Shown: piece by piece, positions 8,738 through 17,788 of the stretch
Position numbering within the stretch: position 1 is the first letter of the stretch
Layout of the letters: each line of letters begins with the position of its first letter
Source: Geitlerinema sp. BBD 1991-9
GTDB taxonomy: Bacteria > Cyanobacteriota > Cyanobacteriia > Cyanobacteriales > Geitlerinemataceae
DNA: 64,000 bases
Direction of reading: 5' to 3'
NCBI GenBank assembly: GCA_001657325.1
Contig: LWRO01000023.1
Coordinates: 1-64,000, forward strand
The notes under the pieces: model-generated
What the model saw: only the letters and a program-made list of their open reading frames with translations
Databases searched by the model: none
Told to the model about the DNA's origin: nothing
Position numbers and translations under genes: made by a program

Positions 8738-9289
8738 ATGACAAACTCGATGACGACATCGATCGCCATCCCCACGCTGTTGATGGCGGTGGGATTGATC
8801 TTTTTTATTCGGGCTGCCTCAAAAGATCGGACTGAGGAAGCTCGCTGGTCGGTCGATCGATCGCCAGAAGACCTGTCGTCCCAACTCAAACAATACTTTA
8901 CCGAGCGAGGCTATCGCCCGGTTGCCTTCGATGCCCAGGAAAACCGCGTGACCTTTGAAGGACGAGTTCGGGCAAGCGGGTTTCTCGCCGTGTTCCTCAG
9001 CATCCTCGCTGCAATCGGACTGTTGTGCGTCGCCCTGGTATTTTCAACCCTCGTCCCACAACTATCAAACGCTTCTGTTTCGATCGTCGCGCTCTCGCCC
9101 CTGGCCGGTTGGTTTTACTGGAAAACTGCCAGCCGCATCGAACGAGTTTCCACGATCGTCAACGCTGCCCCGAATGGCAACCTAGCTGAGCGTAGCTTCG
9201 TCACCGTTTCCAGTCATCGCGACGAGATCGCTGCTCTCAAACAAGCTTTACCCGAACGATCCTCAACAGAGCTACTGCAGGAGGACTAA
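8738..9289 (+). CDS. Cofactor assembly of complex C subunit B (CCB1-type)
   Basis: A 183-residue membrane protein with spans at about residues 8-25 (IAIPTLLMAVGLIFFIRA), 78-103 and 108-125. The pattern, including RWSVDRSPEDLSSQLKQYF near the N-terminus and FEGRVRASGFLAVFLS, matches the cyanobacterial/plastid CCB family that helps attach the high-spin heme c(n) to cytochrome b6. It acts in the thylakoid membrane. The assignment is from overall pattern memory. Start at ATG 8738; a second in-frame ATG follows at 8750. Confidence 0.7.
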   Translation: MTNSMTTSIAIPTLLMAVGLIFFIRAASKDRTEEARWSVDRSPEDLSSQLKQYFTERGYRPVAFDAQENRVTFEGRVRASGFLAVFLSILAAIGLLCVALVFSTLVPQLSNASVSIVALSPLAGWFYWKTASRIERVSTIVNAAPNGNLAERSFVTVSSHRDEIAALKQALPERSSTELLQED

Positions 9290-9330
9290 CCTCCCCAGAC
9301 ACGTCTGTTGAAACCACGCCTGAAGCCAGT

Positions 9331-9651
9331 CTACGACTTAGCGCTCAGTGTCGCTTGAGACCGTTCTCGCTGTTCCATAACCAAACGCAGGCTTGGGAAC
9401 AGAAAGTGGTTCTCTTCAACGTATTGAGCGCCGAACAACCCTTTTTCTGCCCAAAAGTATCGATCGGTCGTATGTTCGTTACGCTTGACGAGTAAAAGGG
9501 CAGGAGGCGCGATTTGCGCGGATTTGATATACTTACGTGCAGCAGTAACGGGTTTATCTTCTCCGCTTTCGATACTATACTGAGGTACGTGTTCTAGGAT
9601 TCTTCGTCCTTCTTGACGGCGACGGCTCTTCCTCTTACGTCTTCTTGCCAA
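9331..9651 (-). CDS. DUF3155 family protein
   Basis: A 106-residue cyanobacteria-specific protein opening MARRRKRKSRRRQEGRRIL and containing the conserved core YSIESGEDKPVTAARKYI and RNEHTTDRYFWAEKGLFGA. Function unknown; the very basic N-terminus suggests nucleic-acid contact. The start codon is TTG at 9651, supported by a perfect AGGAGG nine bases upstream. It is convergent with the CCB1-type gene. Confidence 0.85.
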   Translation of the reverse strand: MARRRKRKSRRRQEGRRILEHVPQYSIESGEDKPVTAARKYIKSAQIAPPALLLVKRNEHTTDRYFWAEKGLFGAQYVEENHFLFPSLRLVMEQRERSQATLSAKS

Positions 9652-9660
9652 GGTTGTTTA

Positions 9661-9666
9661 CCTCCT
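9661..9666 (-). promoter_or_regulatory. Strong ribosome binding site fixing a TTG start
   Basis: On the minus strand this reads AGGAGG, nine bases before the TTG at 9651. It decides the start of the DUF3155 gene. Confidence 0.75.
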
Positions 9667-9950
9667 CTTTGTGCCGACGGGTTGTAGTGATAGCTACCAA
9701 AACCGAGCAAACTATATCAGATCTTGACAAGAATTTCAACTCCTTTTCGGCAATTCGATAAGTTATTTAAAATAGTTCCATAGCCATCAGTGGTTTGCTT
9801 GTGGCTCGACTGTCCGATTTGTCGGTCGGCGAAGCGGTTTCTCGAGTCAGGCGGTCTGAGAACGTTGTCTCCCCACTTGCTTCCCAGTCCGGTTTCGCTC
9901 GCTCGATCGGAGCCGAGCGACTGAGTCTGCTTGCCGAGGTTCGATTTTCC

Positions 9951-11261
9951 ATGACAATTTCGATTAGCTCTGAATTTATCGATCTGTGCCGCGAACAAGT
10001 AGCACTACTCGATCGAACGTTAGGCGCGTCGCCTATCGTGGTCTATCTCGCCGAGAAGCTCCTCGGAGGCGACGATGGAAAGCTCGTGCCGATCGTGGCC
10101 GAACCCAAAACCAGCGTACTTTGGGATACCGACGAGTTACCTGCCATCGTCGAAACGTCCGATCGAGACCGACGTTTGCGATCGGCTAAACCGAACATCT
10201 CCCAACCTCTGGTTCTCGAATCCAGTATGGACGGCGAACGCCAACCTTCTGAAACGCCTTCCGAATCCCATCGCCTCGTGTTACCACTGATGCACGAAAA
10301 CGTCGTGGTCGGATTGCTCGTCACCGCTCGTCAAGGGCAACCTTGGAGCGATCGAGATCGAGAAACGGTCGATCGAATTGCCCATACGATTGCCATCGCC
10401 TGTTTGCTCGAACAACGGGGTCAGTGGATGGAGCGCAATTATCGAGCGCAACAACAACTCCAAACCCAACAACACAATCTCCTGCACGACTGGTTGCACC
10501 AATTCCGAAATCCCCTTGCTGCCCTTCGCATTTTCGGCAAACTCCTCACCAAACGTCTCAAGCCCGACGACGAGCGCCGACAGTACGCCGACAACATTCT
10601 CCGCGAAAGCGATCGACTGCAAGATTTATTACAAGAATTCCGACAAGCCATCGATACCGAACCGTTCGCGATCGCGGCCACCGTCGATCTCGATGCAGAT
10701 CTCGACGACGCATCTGTCTCGCGACCCTTACTTCCGGCCACCGACGAGCGAGCGAGCGTTGTCGATCTCCACGACGTTCTCGCCCCCCTCGACCTTTCTG
10801 CCCGCGCCCTGGCCAGCGAACGAAGCCTCGACTTTCACGCCGCCATTCCAGAAAACCTCCCCTGCGTTCGCGCCAACCGCAAAGCCCTCGTTGAGGTGGC
10901 CACAAACTTGATTGACAACGCTCTGAAATACACGCCTCCGGGCGGTCGCGTGCGTCTCGATGCTGGACGTTTCCAACATTCCACCTTCGGAGACGGCATT
11001 GCAATTGCTATTAGCGATACCGGTCTTGGGATTCCAGCACGAGACATGGAACACCTGTTCGAGCGTCGGTTTCGCGGCGCCCAGGCCGACAGTGACATTC
11101 CCGGTACGGGTCTGGGGTTAGCGATCGCCCGCGACCTCGTCCGGCAAATGCACGGCGACATTGAAGCATTCAGCCCTCCCAAACATCCTTGGAACACCTT
11201 CGATCCGTCTGACAACGGTACGACCTTACTCGTTTGGCTACCGCTTTGCAGTGAGCAGTGA
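9951..11261 (+). CDS. hik2: GAF-type sensor histidine kinase, Hik2/chloroplast sensor kinase-like
   Basis: A 436-residue soluble kinase from ATG 9951. The N-terminal 170 residues form a GAF-like sensor. The H-box is unusual, HDWLHQFRNPLAALRIFGKL, with H183 at the phospho-acceptor position and H179 four residues before it. ATP-binding motifs follow: N box NLIDNALKYTPPGG, G1 DTGLGIP, and G2 GTGLGLAIARDL. The HQFRNPL box and an N-terminal cysteine in FIDLCREQ (C13) resemble Hik2, the cyanobacterial relative of chloroplast sensor kinase, whose conserved cysteine binds an iron-sulfur cluster in redox sensing. That identity is an inference; kinase family is certain. The last codons (SEQ) lie in a tandem repeat. 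No response regulator is adjacent. Confidence 0.7.
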   Translation: MTISISSEFIDLCREQVALLDRTLGASPIVVYLAEKLLGGDDGKLVPIVAEPKTSVLWDTDELPAIVETSDRDRRLRSAKPNISQPLVLESSMDGERQPSETPSESHRLVLPLMHENVVVGLLVTARQGQPWSDRDRETVDRIAHTIAIACLLEQRGQWMERNYRAQQQLQTQQHNLLHDWLHQFRNPLAALRIFGKLLTKRLKPDDERRQYADNILRESDRLQDLLQEFRQAIDTEPFAIAATVDLDADLDDASVSRPLLPATDERASVVDLHDVLAPLDLSARALASERSLDFHAAIPENLPCVRANRKALVEVATNLIDNALKYTPPGGRVRLDAGRFQHSTFGDGIAIAISDTGLGIPARDMEHLFERRFRGAQADSDIPGTGLGLAIARDLVRQMHGDIEAFSPPKHPWNTFDPSDNGTTLLVWLPLCSEQ

Positions 11262-11284
11262 ACAGTGAGCAGTGAACAGTGAAG
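11250..11284. repeat. 14-bp tandem repeat over a stop codon
   Basis: Two and a half copies of AGTGAGCAGTGAAC, starting at 11250. The first copy supplies the last residues and the TGA of the upstream histidine kinase gene. It looks like one of the short tandem repeats common after cyanobacterial genes. Confidence 0.75.
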
Positions 11285-11336
11285 TCAGGGGGCAGGGGAC
11301 AGTGAAGGGACAAAAAACCTTTTGCCTATTGCCTCT

Positions 11337-12467
11337 TCAACAATTAACCACTTCAATACGAGAGGTGAGAAAGCGATTCATCCAATGTTCCAAATAGGCA
11401 CGGTTGGCCTTGCGCTCCTCGAGATCGGTCGTATCCATAGGATGGGGGGCTAAGCCGATGAGAGCAGCGGTTGTTACACAGAACATCGACTTTTGAAAAC
11501 TCATGCAAATTTGAACGCGCAAATCGTCCTCTTGTCGTTTGCCCCGACGGTAGATGTCGTGCAAGTAGTCCGGTAAAAAGTGGCGCATATCCTGCATTAA
11601 CTGTGTGGGGGGAACACCCGCACCACCGATGGGTAGCGGATCGGCATACAGCGCTCCGTAGGTAAAATCGCTCTGTTCAGCCGGAATTTGATAGGCTTGA
11701 GCGTTGTAAGATACTGTCCCGGGGAACGGCGCACCTCGGAAAAAGATCGATTCCACGTAAGGAATAGCAGTATCAGCGAGAAACGTTAAACCGATCGATT
11801 TTGGGATCAGATCGTAAGTCTCACCATCGATCTCGACGCTGTAGGTAATCGGCCGGTTGGCATCGGCGACGAGTCCGTCGAGAATGTGTTGGACGACCTG
11901 TGGAATCGATTTGATTTCACCGCGATCGAATCGATCGGACAGTGAGATAAACATATCGCTCATCACGCGCCAGAACTGACCCAACGCCGTGTAATAACAC
12001 AACTGACGCACCTGTTCCGGCAAAAAGTCGGGGAAGAGTTTGTGGAGTCCCATCATGACAGGATTGCCCCGTACTTTTGCGTGAATCGCCCGTTCGGCCT
12101 GTTTCTTAAATTCATCGGTGTCGAGGTAGGTATCTAAGCCGTTCCCCCCATGCCAGAGCATCGATCGCATACAGTACTCGGCGTACTCGTAGTTAATTCG
12201 ATCGTGCCACCAGAATTTCAACAGTTTCGAGAACGTTACTTCCCCATTGAAGTATTTAAAAAAGGGAAACAGCACTAAAAACTGACGTTCGGCAATATAA
12301 ATCAGATTGTTGGAGTAAGCATCGAGAACGACACCGTAACTTTTTAAAATACCCACCACCTCGACGACATTTTCAGGCGTATCCTTCAAGAGCGCCTGAC
12401 CGCTTTCCAAACGATGGACGTATTCGGCGAGGGGATGGGTTGATGGAGCCAGAGGAGTGCTAACCAT
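11337..12467 (-). CDS. cupB: CO2 hydration protein CupB/ChpX type
   Basis: A 376-residue protein from ATG 12467 (MVSTPLAPSTHPLAEYV); the open frame extends to 12539 but overlaps ndhD without family similarity. The core LKFWWHDRINYEYAEYC and FPDFLPEQVRQLCYYTALGQ are typical of Cup/Chp proteins, which bind specialised NDH-1 complexes on the thylakoid and convert CO2 to bicarbonate using a zinc site. It follows ndhD by 40 bases, forming ndhF-ndhD-cup. The absence of a cupS gene and the position next to the ccm operon favour the constitutive CupB set over the inducible CupA set; the sequence alone does not prove this. Confidence 0.85.
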   Translation of the reverse strand: MVSTPLAPSTHPLAEYVHRLESGQALLKDTPENVVEVVGILKSYGVVLDAYSNNLIYIAERQFLVLFPFFKYFNGEVTFSKLLKFWWHDRINYEYAEYCMRSMLWHGGNGLDTYLDTDEFKKQAERAIHAKVRGNPVMMGLHKLFPDFLPEQVRQLCYYTALGQFWRVMSDMFISLSDRFDRGEIKSIPQVVQHILDGLVADANRPITYSVEIDGETYDLIPKSIGLTFLADTAIPYVESIFFRGAPFPGTVSYNAQAYQIPAEQSDFTYGALYADPLPIGGAGVPPTQLMQDMRHFLPDYLHDIYRRGKRQEDDLRVQICMSFQKSMFCVTTAALIGLAPHPMDTTDLEERKANRAYLEHWMNRFLTSRIEVVNC

Positions 12468-12507
12468 GATGAGAGGGGGAGAGAGAGAAGGGGAAAAATC
12501 GTATCTT

Positions 12508-14031
12508 CTACACGTTGTTCGATGAAGGTGCTGTGGCATGAGAGGTGGATGTTGCCGGCAACGTCTGTACGACAGCCTTTTGAGGCACTAACGTCGCGGC
12601 TTGGGTATCGCTCCAGCGGACGAGCCAGTTTGGCTGTAAGCCGAAGACCACCAACAACAATGCCAAGACGATCGCGGGAATTCGATCTCCCCACCCGACA
12701 GGAGGTAACTCGGTCACAATATCAGACAGACGACCGAAAAACACACGGTTGACCATTAACAAGAAATACACCGCTGTCAACCCCGTTCCAACCAAACAGA
12801 GTAGCGTTGCAATCGGGAATACGGGAAAGCTACCGCGAAAAACCATGAATTCAGCGATGAATCCCAACATTCCCGGAATTCCCGCACTGGCCATCACACC
12901 CACGATCGTTAAGCTGCCAATAATGGGCAAACCTCGCTCGGGATTGAGCAAGCCACGCAGTTTGTCAATATCTCGGGTTCCCGCTTTTTTCCCGACAACA
13001 CCGACTAGCAAAAATAACATCGCAGAAATCAAGCCGTGACTCACGGATTGGGCAACGGCAGCGAGGAGACTCAAGTGTGTTGCAGCGGCGGCAGCCAACA
13101 GGATATATCCCATGTGAGCGATCGAGGAATACGCCACCATTTTTTTCATATCTTTTTGGGCGATGGCCGTTAGCGCTCCGTACAACACGCTCACCGCCGC
13201 CCAGATCGCCAACCCGGGAGCCGAAACGGACCAAGCATCGGGGAATAGTCCCACACAGAACCGCAATAAACCGTAAGTCCCTACTTTCAGCAACACCCCG
13301 GCTAATAACACGGATACGGGTGTCGAAGCTTCCACGTGGGCATCGGGGAGCCAGGTGTGAAAGGGGAAAATCGGGATTTTAATCCCAAAGCCGACGAGTA
13401 AACCGGCCAAGAGAACGAGTTGCGCGGAGAGGGAAAGTCCTGCCGAAAGCGAAGGATCGTAATCGAAGTTTGGCGCTCCCGTCAGCCACACCCAACCGAG
13501 AAACGATGCCAAAATGAAGACTCCCGATAGTGCTGTATAGAGTAAAAATTTTGTTGCAGCATACCCTCGACGCTTCCCTCCCCAGATGGCAATGGCGAGG
13601 TAGAGGGGAATGAGTTCGACTTCGTAGAATAGGAAGAACAACAGCAGGTCTTGAGCGAGAAACGCTCCTGCAACGCCCGCATTAATTAGTAGTAGTAGGG
13701 CGTAGTAGAACCGAGGTCGCTCGATATTTCGATCGCTGCTGGCTACGGCCATGAGCGTCAAGAAAGCGTTGAGGACGAGGAGGGGTAACGAGATCCCGTC
13801 TATCCCCAGGTGGTAGTTCAACCCCAATCCTTCGAGCCACGCCAAGCGTTCGACAAATTGCATCCCCGTTTCGGTTAGGTCGAAGCGAAGGCAAAGAACG
13901 AGTGTCCAGAGTAGCAATCCTGCTAGAGTCGCGAAGGTGATGCTGCGAAAGCGCGACGAGGGTAATGTGACTGGGAAGAGAAAGAGGAGAGCAGCACCGA
14001 GAACGGGAACGACAATTAACGCGCTGAGCAT
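12508..14031 (-). CDS. ndhD4: NDH-1 subunit NdhD, CO2-uptake type
   Basis: A 507-residue proton-pumping subunit of NAD(P)H dehydrogenase type 1 with about fourteen membrane spans. Typical features are YEVELIPLYLAIAIWGGKRR (the conserved antiporter-family glutamate), TWLPDAHVEASTPVSVLLAG, and KDMKKMVAYSSIAHMGY with the pumping lysines. It sits between ndhF and cupB in the same direction, which marks it as the D3/D4 class that serves CO2 uptake, not respiration. The number 4 follows from the partner assigned as CupB. ndhF ends 116 bases upstream. Confidence 0.88.
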   Translation of the reverse strand: MLSALIVVPVLGAALLFLFPVTLPSSRFRSITFATLAGLLLWTLVLCLRFDLTETGMQFVERLAWLEGLGLNYHLGIDGISLPLLVLNAFLTLMAVASSDRNIERPRFYYALLLLINAGVAGAFLAQDLLLFFLFYEVELIPLYLAIAIWGGKRRGYAATKFLLYTALSGVFILASFLGWVWLTGAPNFDYDPSLSAGLSLSAQLVLLAGLLVGFGIKIPIFPFHTWLPDAHVEASTPVSVLLAGVLLKVGTYGLLRFCVGLFPDAWSVSAPGLAIWAAVSVLYGALTAIAQKDMKKMVAYSSIAHMGYILLAAAAATHLSLLAAVAQSVSHGLISAMLFLLVGVVGKKAGTRDIDKLRGLLNPERGLPIIGSLTIVGVMASAGIPGMLGFIAEFMVFRGSFPVFPIATLLCLVGTGLTAVYFLLMVNRVFFGRLSDIVTELPPVGWGDRIPAIVLALLLVVFGLQPNWLVRWSDTQAATLVPQKAVVQTLPATSTSHATAPSSNNV

Positions 14032-14147
14032 TCGTCTTTAAAAAATATCGGTTGCAAGGGAGCGGAGGCTTTTCTCGATAACAGGCAAAAGGCGAAAAAG
14101 GTAAAAGGCAATTCCTAAAATCGCAAATCGTAAATTCCGCAATGCTG

Positions 14148-16010
14148 TCACGGAAACGGCCATTTCAAAGCCAAGAACACGAGAATTCCGGTTCCGGCGA
14201 GAATGGTCAGCACGTAGAACTGTGACTGACCCGAAACGCTATATTTGAGGGCTTGACCGGTGAAGATCGCCATTGCGGCAACGAGGTTCACCACACCATC
14301 GACGATATATCGATCGAACGCTTCGGCAATGCGAGAAAACATCGCGACCCACGCAACAACCGTGACTCGGTAGATTCGATCGATATAGAAATCGTAGGCC
14401 AGCAAGTCTTGCCAAAAGCGGAGTAGAATACGGGTCGATCGAGCGCTGGTGCGTTCCAGTTCGATCGAACTGCCGGCCATCACCCCAACCAAACCACTTA
14501 CCACCAACAGCGGCACGCCGAACTGAATTAACGGATGGTTGGATATCGCCCAAGGCCCCGACCAGGTGAGCAAGAATTGCCAGCGTTGCAACATCAACGG
14601 TATCAGCAGCGTTACGACGACGAGGGACACCATCGGAACTGCCATCGGCCAAGGGGCTTCTGGGGCCCGTCGCGTTTTCGCTTGGGGTTGTCCTAAGAAG
14701 ACCGATCGAAATACGCGGGTCAAACTGAAGGCACTCAATCCGTTGACGACGAGTAATACCAACACCAACCACCACGGGATATCTTGAAAGCCGTTGACCC
14801 AACGCCGCAACGTCCAAAACCCACCCAAGGGAAGCAGTGCGACTAATCCGGCCGAACCGACGACAAAGGCTGTCGTCGTCGCGGGCATCCGCGACCACAA
14901 GCCCCCCATCTCGGTAATGTTTTGGCTGTTGGTAGCGAGGATGATCGAACCAACACTTGTAAACTGCAAGGCTTTGGCGATGGAGTGAGTAAACAGAAGC
15001 AACAGGGCAACATCGACTTGTCCCAATCCCACAGCGATGAAGACTAAGCCCATGTAGGCACTCGTGGAATGGGATAGGGTTCGTTTGATATCGATTTGCG
15101 CGATCGACATCAGCGATGCACCGATTGCAGTAATTGTCCCGATGGCCACGAGGGCGTTCGAGACGACGGGCGATAGTGTAAAGACTGGCTGTAAGCGAAT
15201 CAGGACGTAAGCTCCTGCCGAAACGACCACGGAGTTTCGCAAAATCGAAGCCGGATTCGGGCCTTCCATGGCTTCGTCGAGCCACAGGTGTAGGGGAAAC
15301 TGGGCGCATTTACCTAACGGTCCGGCAATCAGCCCCAATCCCAGCCAAGTGGCCGTCCAGAAGGGTAAGGGGTTGGTTTCCGCCCAGGCTTCTAATTCGC
15401 TAAAGGTCAATCCCGTTCCGTAACTCGACAGGGCAACGAGACCCATTAGGAGTAAAATGTCGCCCACGCGCTTCGTGAGGAAGGCATCTCGAGCTGCCGT
15501 GACCACTAGGGGCTGAGCGTACCAGAACCCAACGAGTAGATAGGTCGATAGCGTCAGCATCTCCAACAGTCCGTAGCTGAGGAACAGGGAGTCGCTCAGA
15601 GCAATTCCACCCAAGGCGGCCTCGAAAAAGCCCATCAAACCGTAGAACCGTGCCAGCGACCAGTCTTTTTCCATGTAGCCCAGCGCGAAGAGCTGGGCGA
15701 TGAGACTGATGCCCGTCACCAGTTCCATCGCACCCAGACTGACCTGGGAAACTTCAATCGTCAGGGAGAGGTCGAGATCGGCTGCGTGCAACCACGAAAA
15801 GACGATCTGTTGGGGTTCGCGATTCCAGGTTTGGAAGTAGGCGATCGAACCGTGGGCGAAAGCCACGATTGTCATCAGCAAGTTGAGGTACGCGGCCGGC
15901 CGCGGCCCCGTGCGTCGCACTGCCCCCATCGACCACGGCAGCGTTAAAAACGCACCGAGCAGGCCGTAGAAGGGGACGAGCCAGCAGGTCTCCAAAAAAA
16001 AGCGAGTCAT
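14148..16010 (-). CDS. ndhF4: NDH-1 subunit NdhF, CO2-uptake type
   Basis: A 620-residue antiporter-like subunit at the distal end of the NDH-1 membrane arm, first gene of the ndhF-ndhD-cupB set. It has about sixteen spans; visible motifs include YGLLEMLTLSTYLLVGFWYA, FPLHLWLDEAMEGPNPASI (the TWLPDAMEGPT-type loop of the family with W-L-D-E-A), and KRTLSHSTSAYMGL. A long helix near the C-terminus carries the lateral arm and docks NdhD. Gene order and the variant loop sequence place it in the F3/F4 class for CO2 uptake. It diverges from the ccm operon across 640 bases. Confidence 0.88.
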   Translation of the reverse strand: MTRFFLETCWLVPFYGLLGAFLTLPWSMGAVRRTGPRPAAYLNLLMTIVAFAHGSIAYFQTWNREPQQIVFSWLHAADLDLSLTIEVSQVSLGAMELVTGISLIAQLFALGYMEKDWSLARFYGLMGFFEAALGGIALSDSLFLSYGLLEMLTLSTYLLVGFWYAQPLVVTAARDAFLTKRVGDILLLMGLVALSSYGTGLTFSELEAWAETNPLPFWTATWLGLGLIAGPLGKCAQFPLHLWLDEAMEGPNPASILRNSVVVSAGAYVLIRLQPVFTLSPVVSNALVAIGTITAIGASLMSIAQIDIKRTLSHSTSAYMGLVFIAVGLGQVDVALLLLFTHSIAKALQFTSVGSIILATNSQNITEMGGLWSRMPATTTAFVVGSAGLVALLPLGGFWTLRRWVNGFQDIPWWLVLVLLVVNGLSAFSLTRVFRSVFLGQPQAKTRRAPEAPWPMAVPMVSLVVVTLLIPLMLQRWQFLLTWSGPWAISNHPLIQFGVPLLVVSGLVGVMAGSSIELERTSARSTRILLRFWQDLLAYDFYIDRIYRVTVVAWVAMFSRIAEAFDRYIVDGVVNLVAAMAIFTGQALKYSVSGQSQFYVLTILAGTGILVFLALKWPFP

Positions 16011-16637
16011 TTATAAGTAATGCAACAGCGAACGGGAAACAGAGATGGGAAATACGTCATCCCATAACCCCTCTCCGATTGGCAGAGGGGCCAGAGACGG
16101 CAGTTTAGCTTTGGAGGTTACTCGGCGAACTGCTAACCGCAAGCATCTCTCAGGACGCAAGGCGATCGATCGAACCGAGCGAGACCGGCTACCGACAGAC
16201 CGACAGAAAACGACTGACTCGATCGGCACAATTCGCCGACCCATGAAGAAGTTAAAGAAATTATAAGGCAGTTCAGAACGCTTCCCAACCCTGAAGGCTT
16301 CTACCTGGCAGGTCTTTCTCTCGCGATTCGACCGTTAAATTTTATTAAACTATCCAATTTGAAAATATCATCTTGATTTATATTGTCAAAGGTACCAAAG
16401 TTTCCTACCCTTTGTATTGGGATTGAATAATTTAGCCTTCCCCGTCAAAAATTTGCTGGGTTATCCATTTCTGGGATTCTGAAGCGATCGACTCGCGGGT
16501 TTCCGAAGCCAACAGTCGTGTCCGAGACACGTTCCCGCGAACTCGATTTGGAACCGCCGAGCAGAACCAGAAGTTTAACCGAGCCGTTTTTGGCTGCCTT
16601 GTATTCGTACACGTTTCGATCGTGGCTCAGGACTATT
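16011..16637. promoter_or_regulatory. Divergent ndhF/ccmK control region
   Basis: About 640 bases without a gene, shared by the ndhF-ndhD-cupB and ccm operons. It contains a hairpin around CCCCTCT...AGAGGGG at about 16068-16090, an AT-rich stretch (16330-16440), and a nested inverted repeat at 16493-16540. LysR-type regulators control such genes in other cyanobacteria, but I could not identify a particular operator. Confidence 0.55.
16493..16540 (+). promoter_or_regulatory. Nested hairpin in the ccm leader
   Basis: Outer arms TCGCGGG (16493-16499) and CCCGCGA (16534-16540) enclose inner arms CGTGTC and GACACG (16517-16531, three-base loop). It ends 110 bases before the ccmK2 start and could be an RNA structure in the leader or a protein-binding palindrome. 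Confidence 0.4.
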
Positions 16638-16650
16638 AAGGAGCGTCAAT

Positions 16651-16962
16651 ATGTCAATTGCGGTAGGAATGGTTGAAACGCTGGGTTTCCCAGCGGTTGT
16701 GGAAGCTGCTGACTCGATGGTTAAAGCCGCTCGCGTCACGTTAGTGGGATACGAAAAAATCGGTTCCGGTCGCGTGACGGTGATCGTGCGCGGCGACGTT
16801 TCGGAAGTGCAAGCCTCCGTCTCAGCAGGAATCGATGCCGCCAACCGCGTCAACGGCGGTCAAGTGCTATCGACGCACATCATTGCCCGTCCTCACGAGA
16901 ACTTGGAATACGTATTGCCAATTCGTTATACCGAGGAAGTCGATCAATTCCGAACCTATTAA
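16651..16962 (+). CDS. ccmK2: Carboxysome shell hexamer protein CcmK2
   Basis: A 103-residue single BMC-domain protein that forms hexameric tiles of the beta-carboxysome shell. It opens [20 protein letters not shown] and has the pore region [20 protein letters not shown]. The short C-terminus (DQFRTY) matches CcmK2 length; the following gene is the longer CcmK1. AAGGAG at 16638-16643 serves as ribosome binding site, seven bases before the ATG. It is the first gene of the ccmK2-K1-L-M-N operon. The middle of the gene is almost identical in DNA to ccmK1. Confidence 0.95.
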   Translation: MSIAVGMVETLGFPAVVEAADSMVKAARVTLVGYEKIGSGRVTVIVRGDVSEVQASVSAGIDAANRVNGGQVLSTHIIARPHENLEYVLPIRYTEEVDQFRTY

Positions 16963-17050
16963 TCAATTGGGTCGGCGTGCGTTGGTCTGAGGTTGCCCCC
17001 CTTCAATCACAGGCCAAGCAAATAGAAAATTAAAACAGGAGTTTGAAATT

Positions 17051-17389
17051 ATGTCGATCGCTGTAGGAATGATTGAAACCCTCGGCTTCCCGGCCGTGGT
17101 GGAGGCGGCTGATGCCATGGTTAAGGCTGCTCGCGTCACGTTAGTGGGATACGAAAAAATCGGTTCCGGTCGCGTGACGGTGATCGTGCGCGGTGACGTT
17201 TCGGAAGTGCAAGCCTCTGTCTCAGCTGGTGTCGATAACGTCAAGCGCGTCAACGGTGGCGAAGTCCTTTCGACGCATATCATCGCCCGCCCGCACGAAA
17301 ACCTAGAGTACGTTCTGCCGATCCGATATACGGAAGCGGTCGAACAGTTCCGTGAAAGTGTAGGCTCGCCGCGCACGATCGGACGCTAA
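17051..17389 (+). CDS. ccmK1: Carboxysome shell hexamer protein CcmK1
   Basis: A 112-residue BMC-domain shell protein, starting 89 bases after ccmK2. It differs from CcmK2 mainly in the last helix and in a longer tail ([11 protein letters not shown]). AGGAG lies before the ATG. Like CcmK2 it forms hexamers with a central pore for bicarbonate and metabolites. The block 17129-17226 shares long stretches with ccmK2 at exactly 400 bases offset. Confidence 0.95.
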   Translation: MSIAVGMIETLGFPAVVEAADAMVKAARVTLVGYEKIGSGRVTVIVRGDVSEVQASVSAGVDNVKRVNGGEVLSTHIIARPHENLEYVLPIRYTEAVEQFRESVGSPRTIGR

Positions 17390-17402
17390 ACGGATAAGTT
17401 AA

Positions 17403-17702
17403 ATGCAAATTGCAAGAGTATGCGGCACCGTCGTCAGTACCCAAAAGCTCGACAGCATGAGGGGACTTAAGCTACTGGTGTTGCAGCCGATCGACGATGA
17501 CGGTCAACCCCTGCCTCACTATGAAGTCGCCGCCGACCTCGTCGGCGCCGGAACGGGTGAGTGGGTACTTGTCAGTCGCGGCAGTGCGGCGCGAGTCGAG
17601 TCTGGTCGCGAGCAATGTCCGATCGACGCCCTGGCGATCGGCATTATCGATACCGTCAGCGTGGAAAACCGGCAACTCTATAACAAAAAAGACCAATACT
17701 AA
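17403..17702 (+). CDS. ccmL: Carboxysome shell vertex protein CcmL
   Basis: A 99-residue EutN/CcmL-family protein that forms pentamers capping the vertices of the carboxysome. It opens MQIARVCGTVVSTQKLDSMR and contains the conserved core GLKLLVLQPID and GAGTGEWVLVSRGSAAR. It starts 13 bases after ccmK1 and precedes ccmM in the same operon. Confidence 0.96.
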   Translation: MQIARVCGTVVSTQKLDSMRGLKLLVLQPIDDDGQPLPHYEVAADLVGAGTGEWVLVSRGSAARVESGREQCPIDALAIGIIDTVSVENRQLYNKKDQY

Positions 17703-17788
17703 AGATCTCGCGGGCGATCCGCAAGATCGGCCGGTGCTGCTGAAAGCGGCTCGGTTGAGAAACGTTGCATTGGAGGATCGAAACGGTT

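Noticed and set aside
10343-11004. Several long open frames on both strands over the Hik2-like kinase
   Set aside because: They are arginine/serine/proline-rich translations of the kinase gene in other frames; the kinase frame explains the region.
16045-16266. 73-residue frame in the ndhF/ccmK region
   Set aside because: Composition is typical of translated repeat and hairpin sequence; the region is better explained as control DNA.
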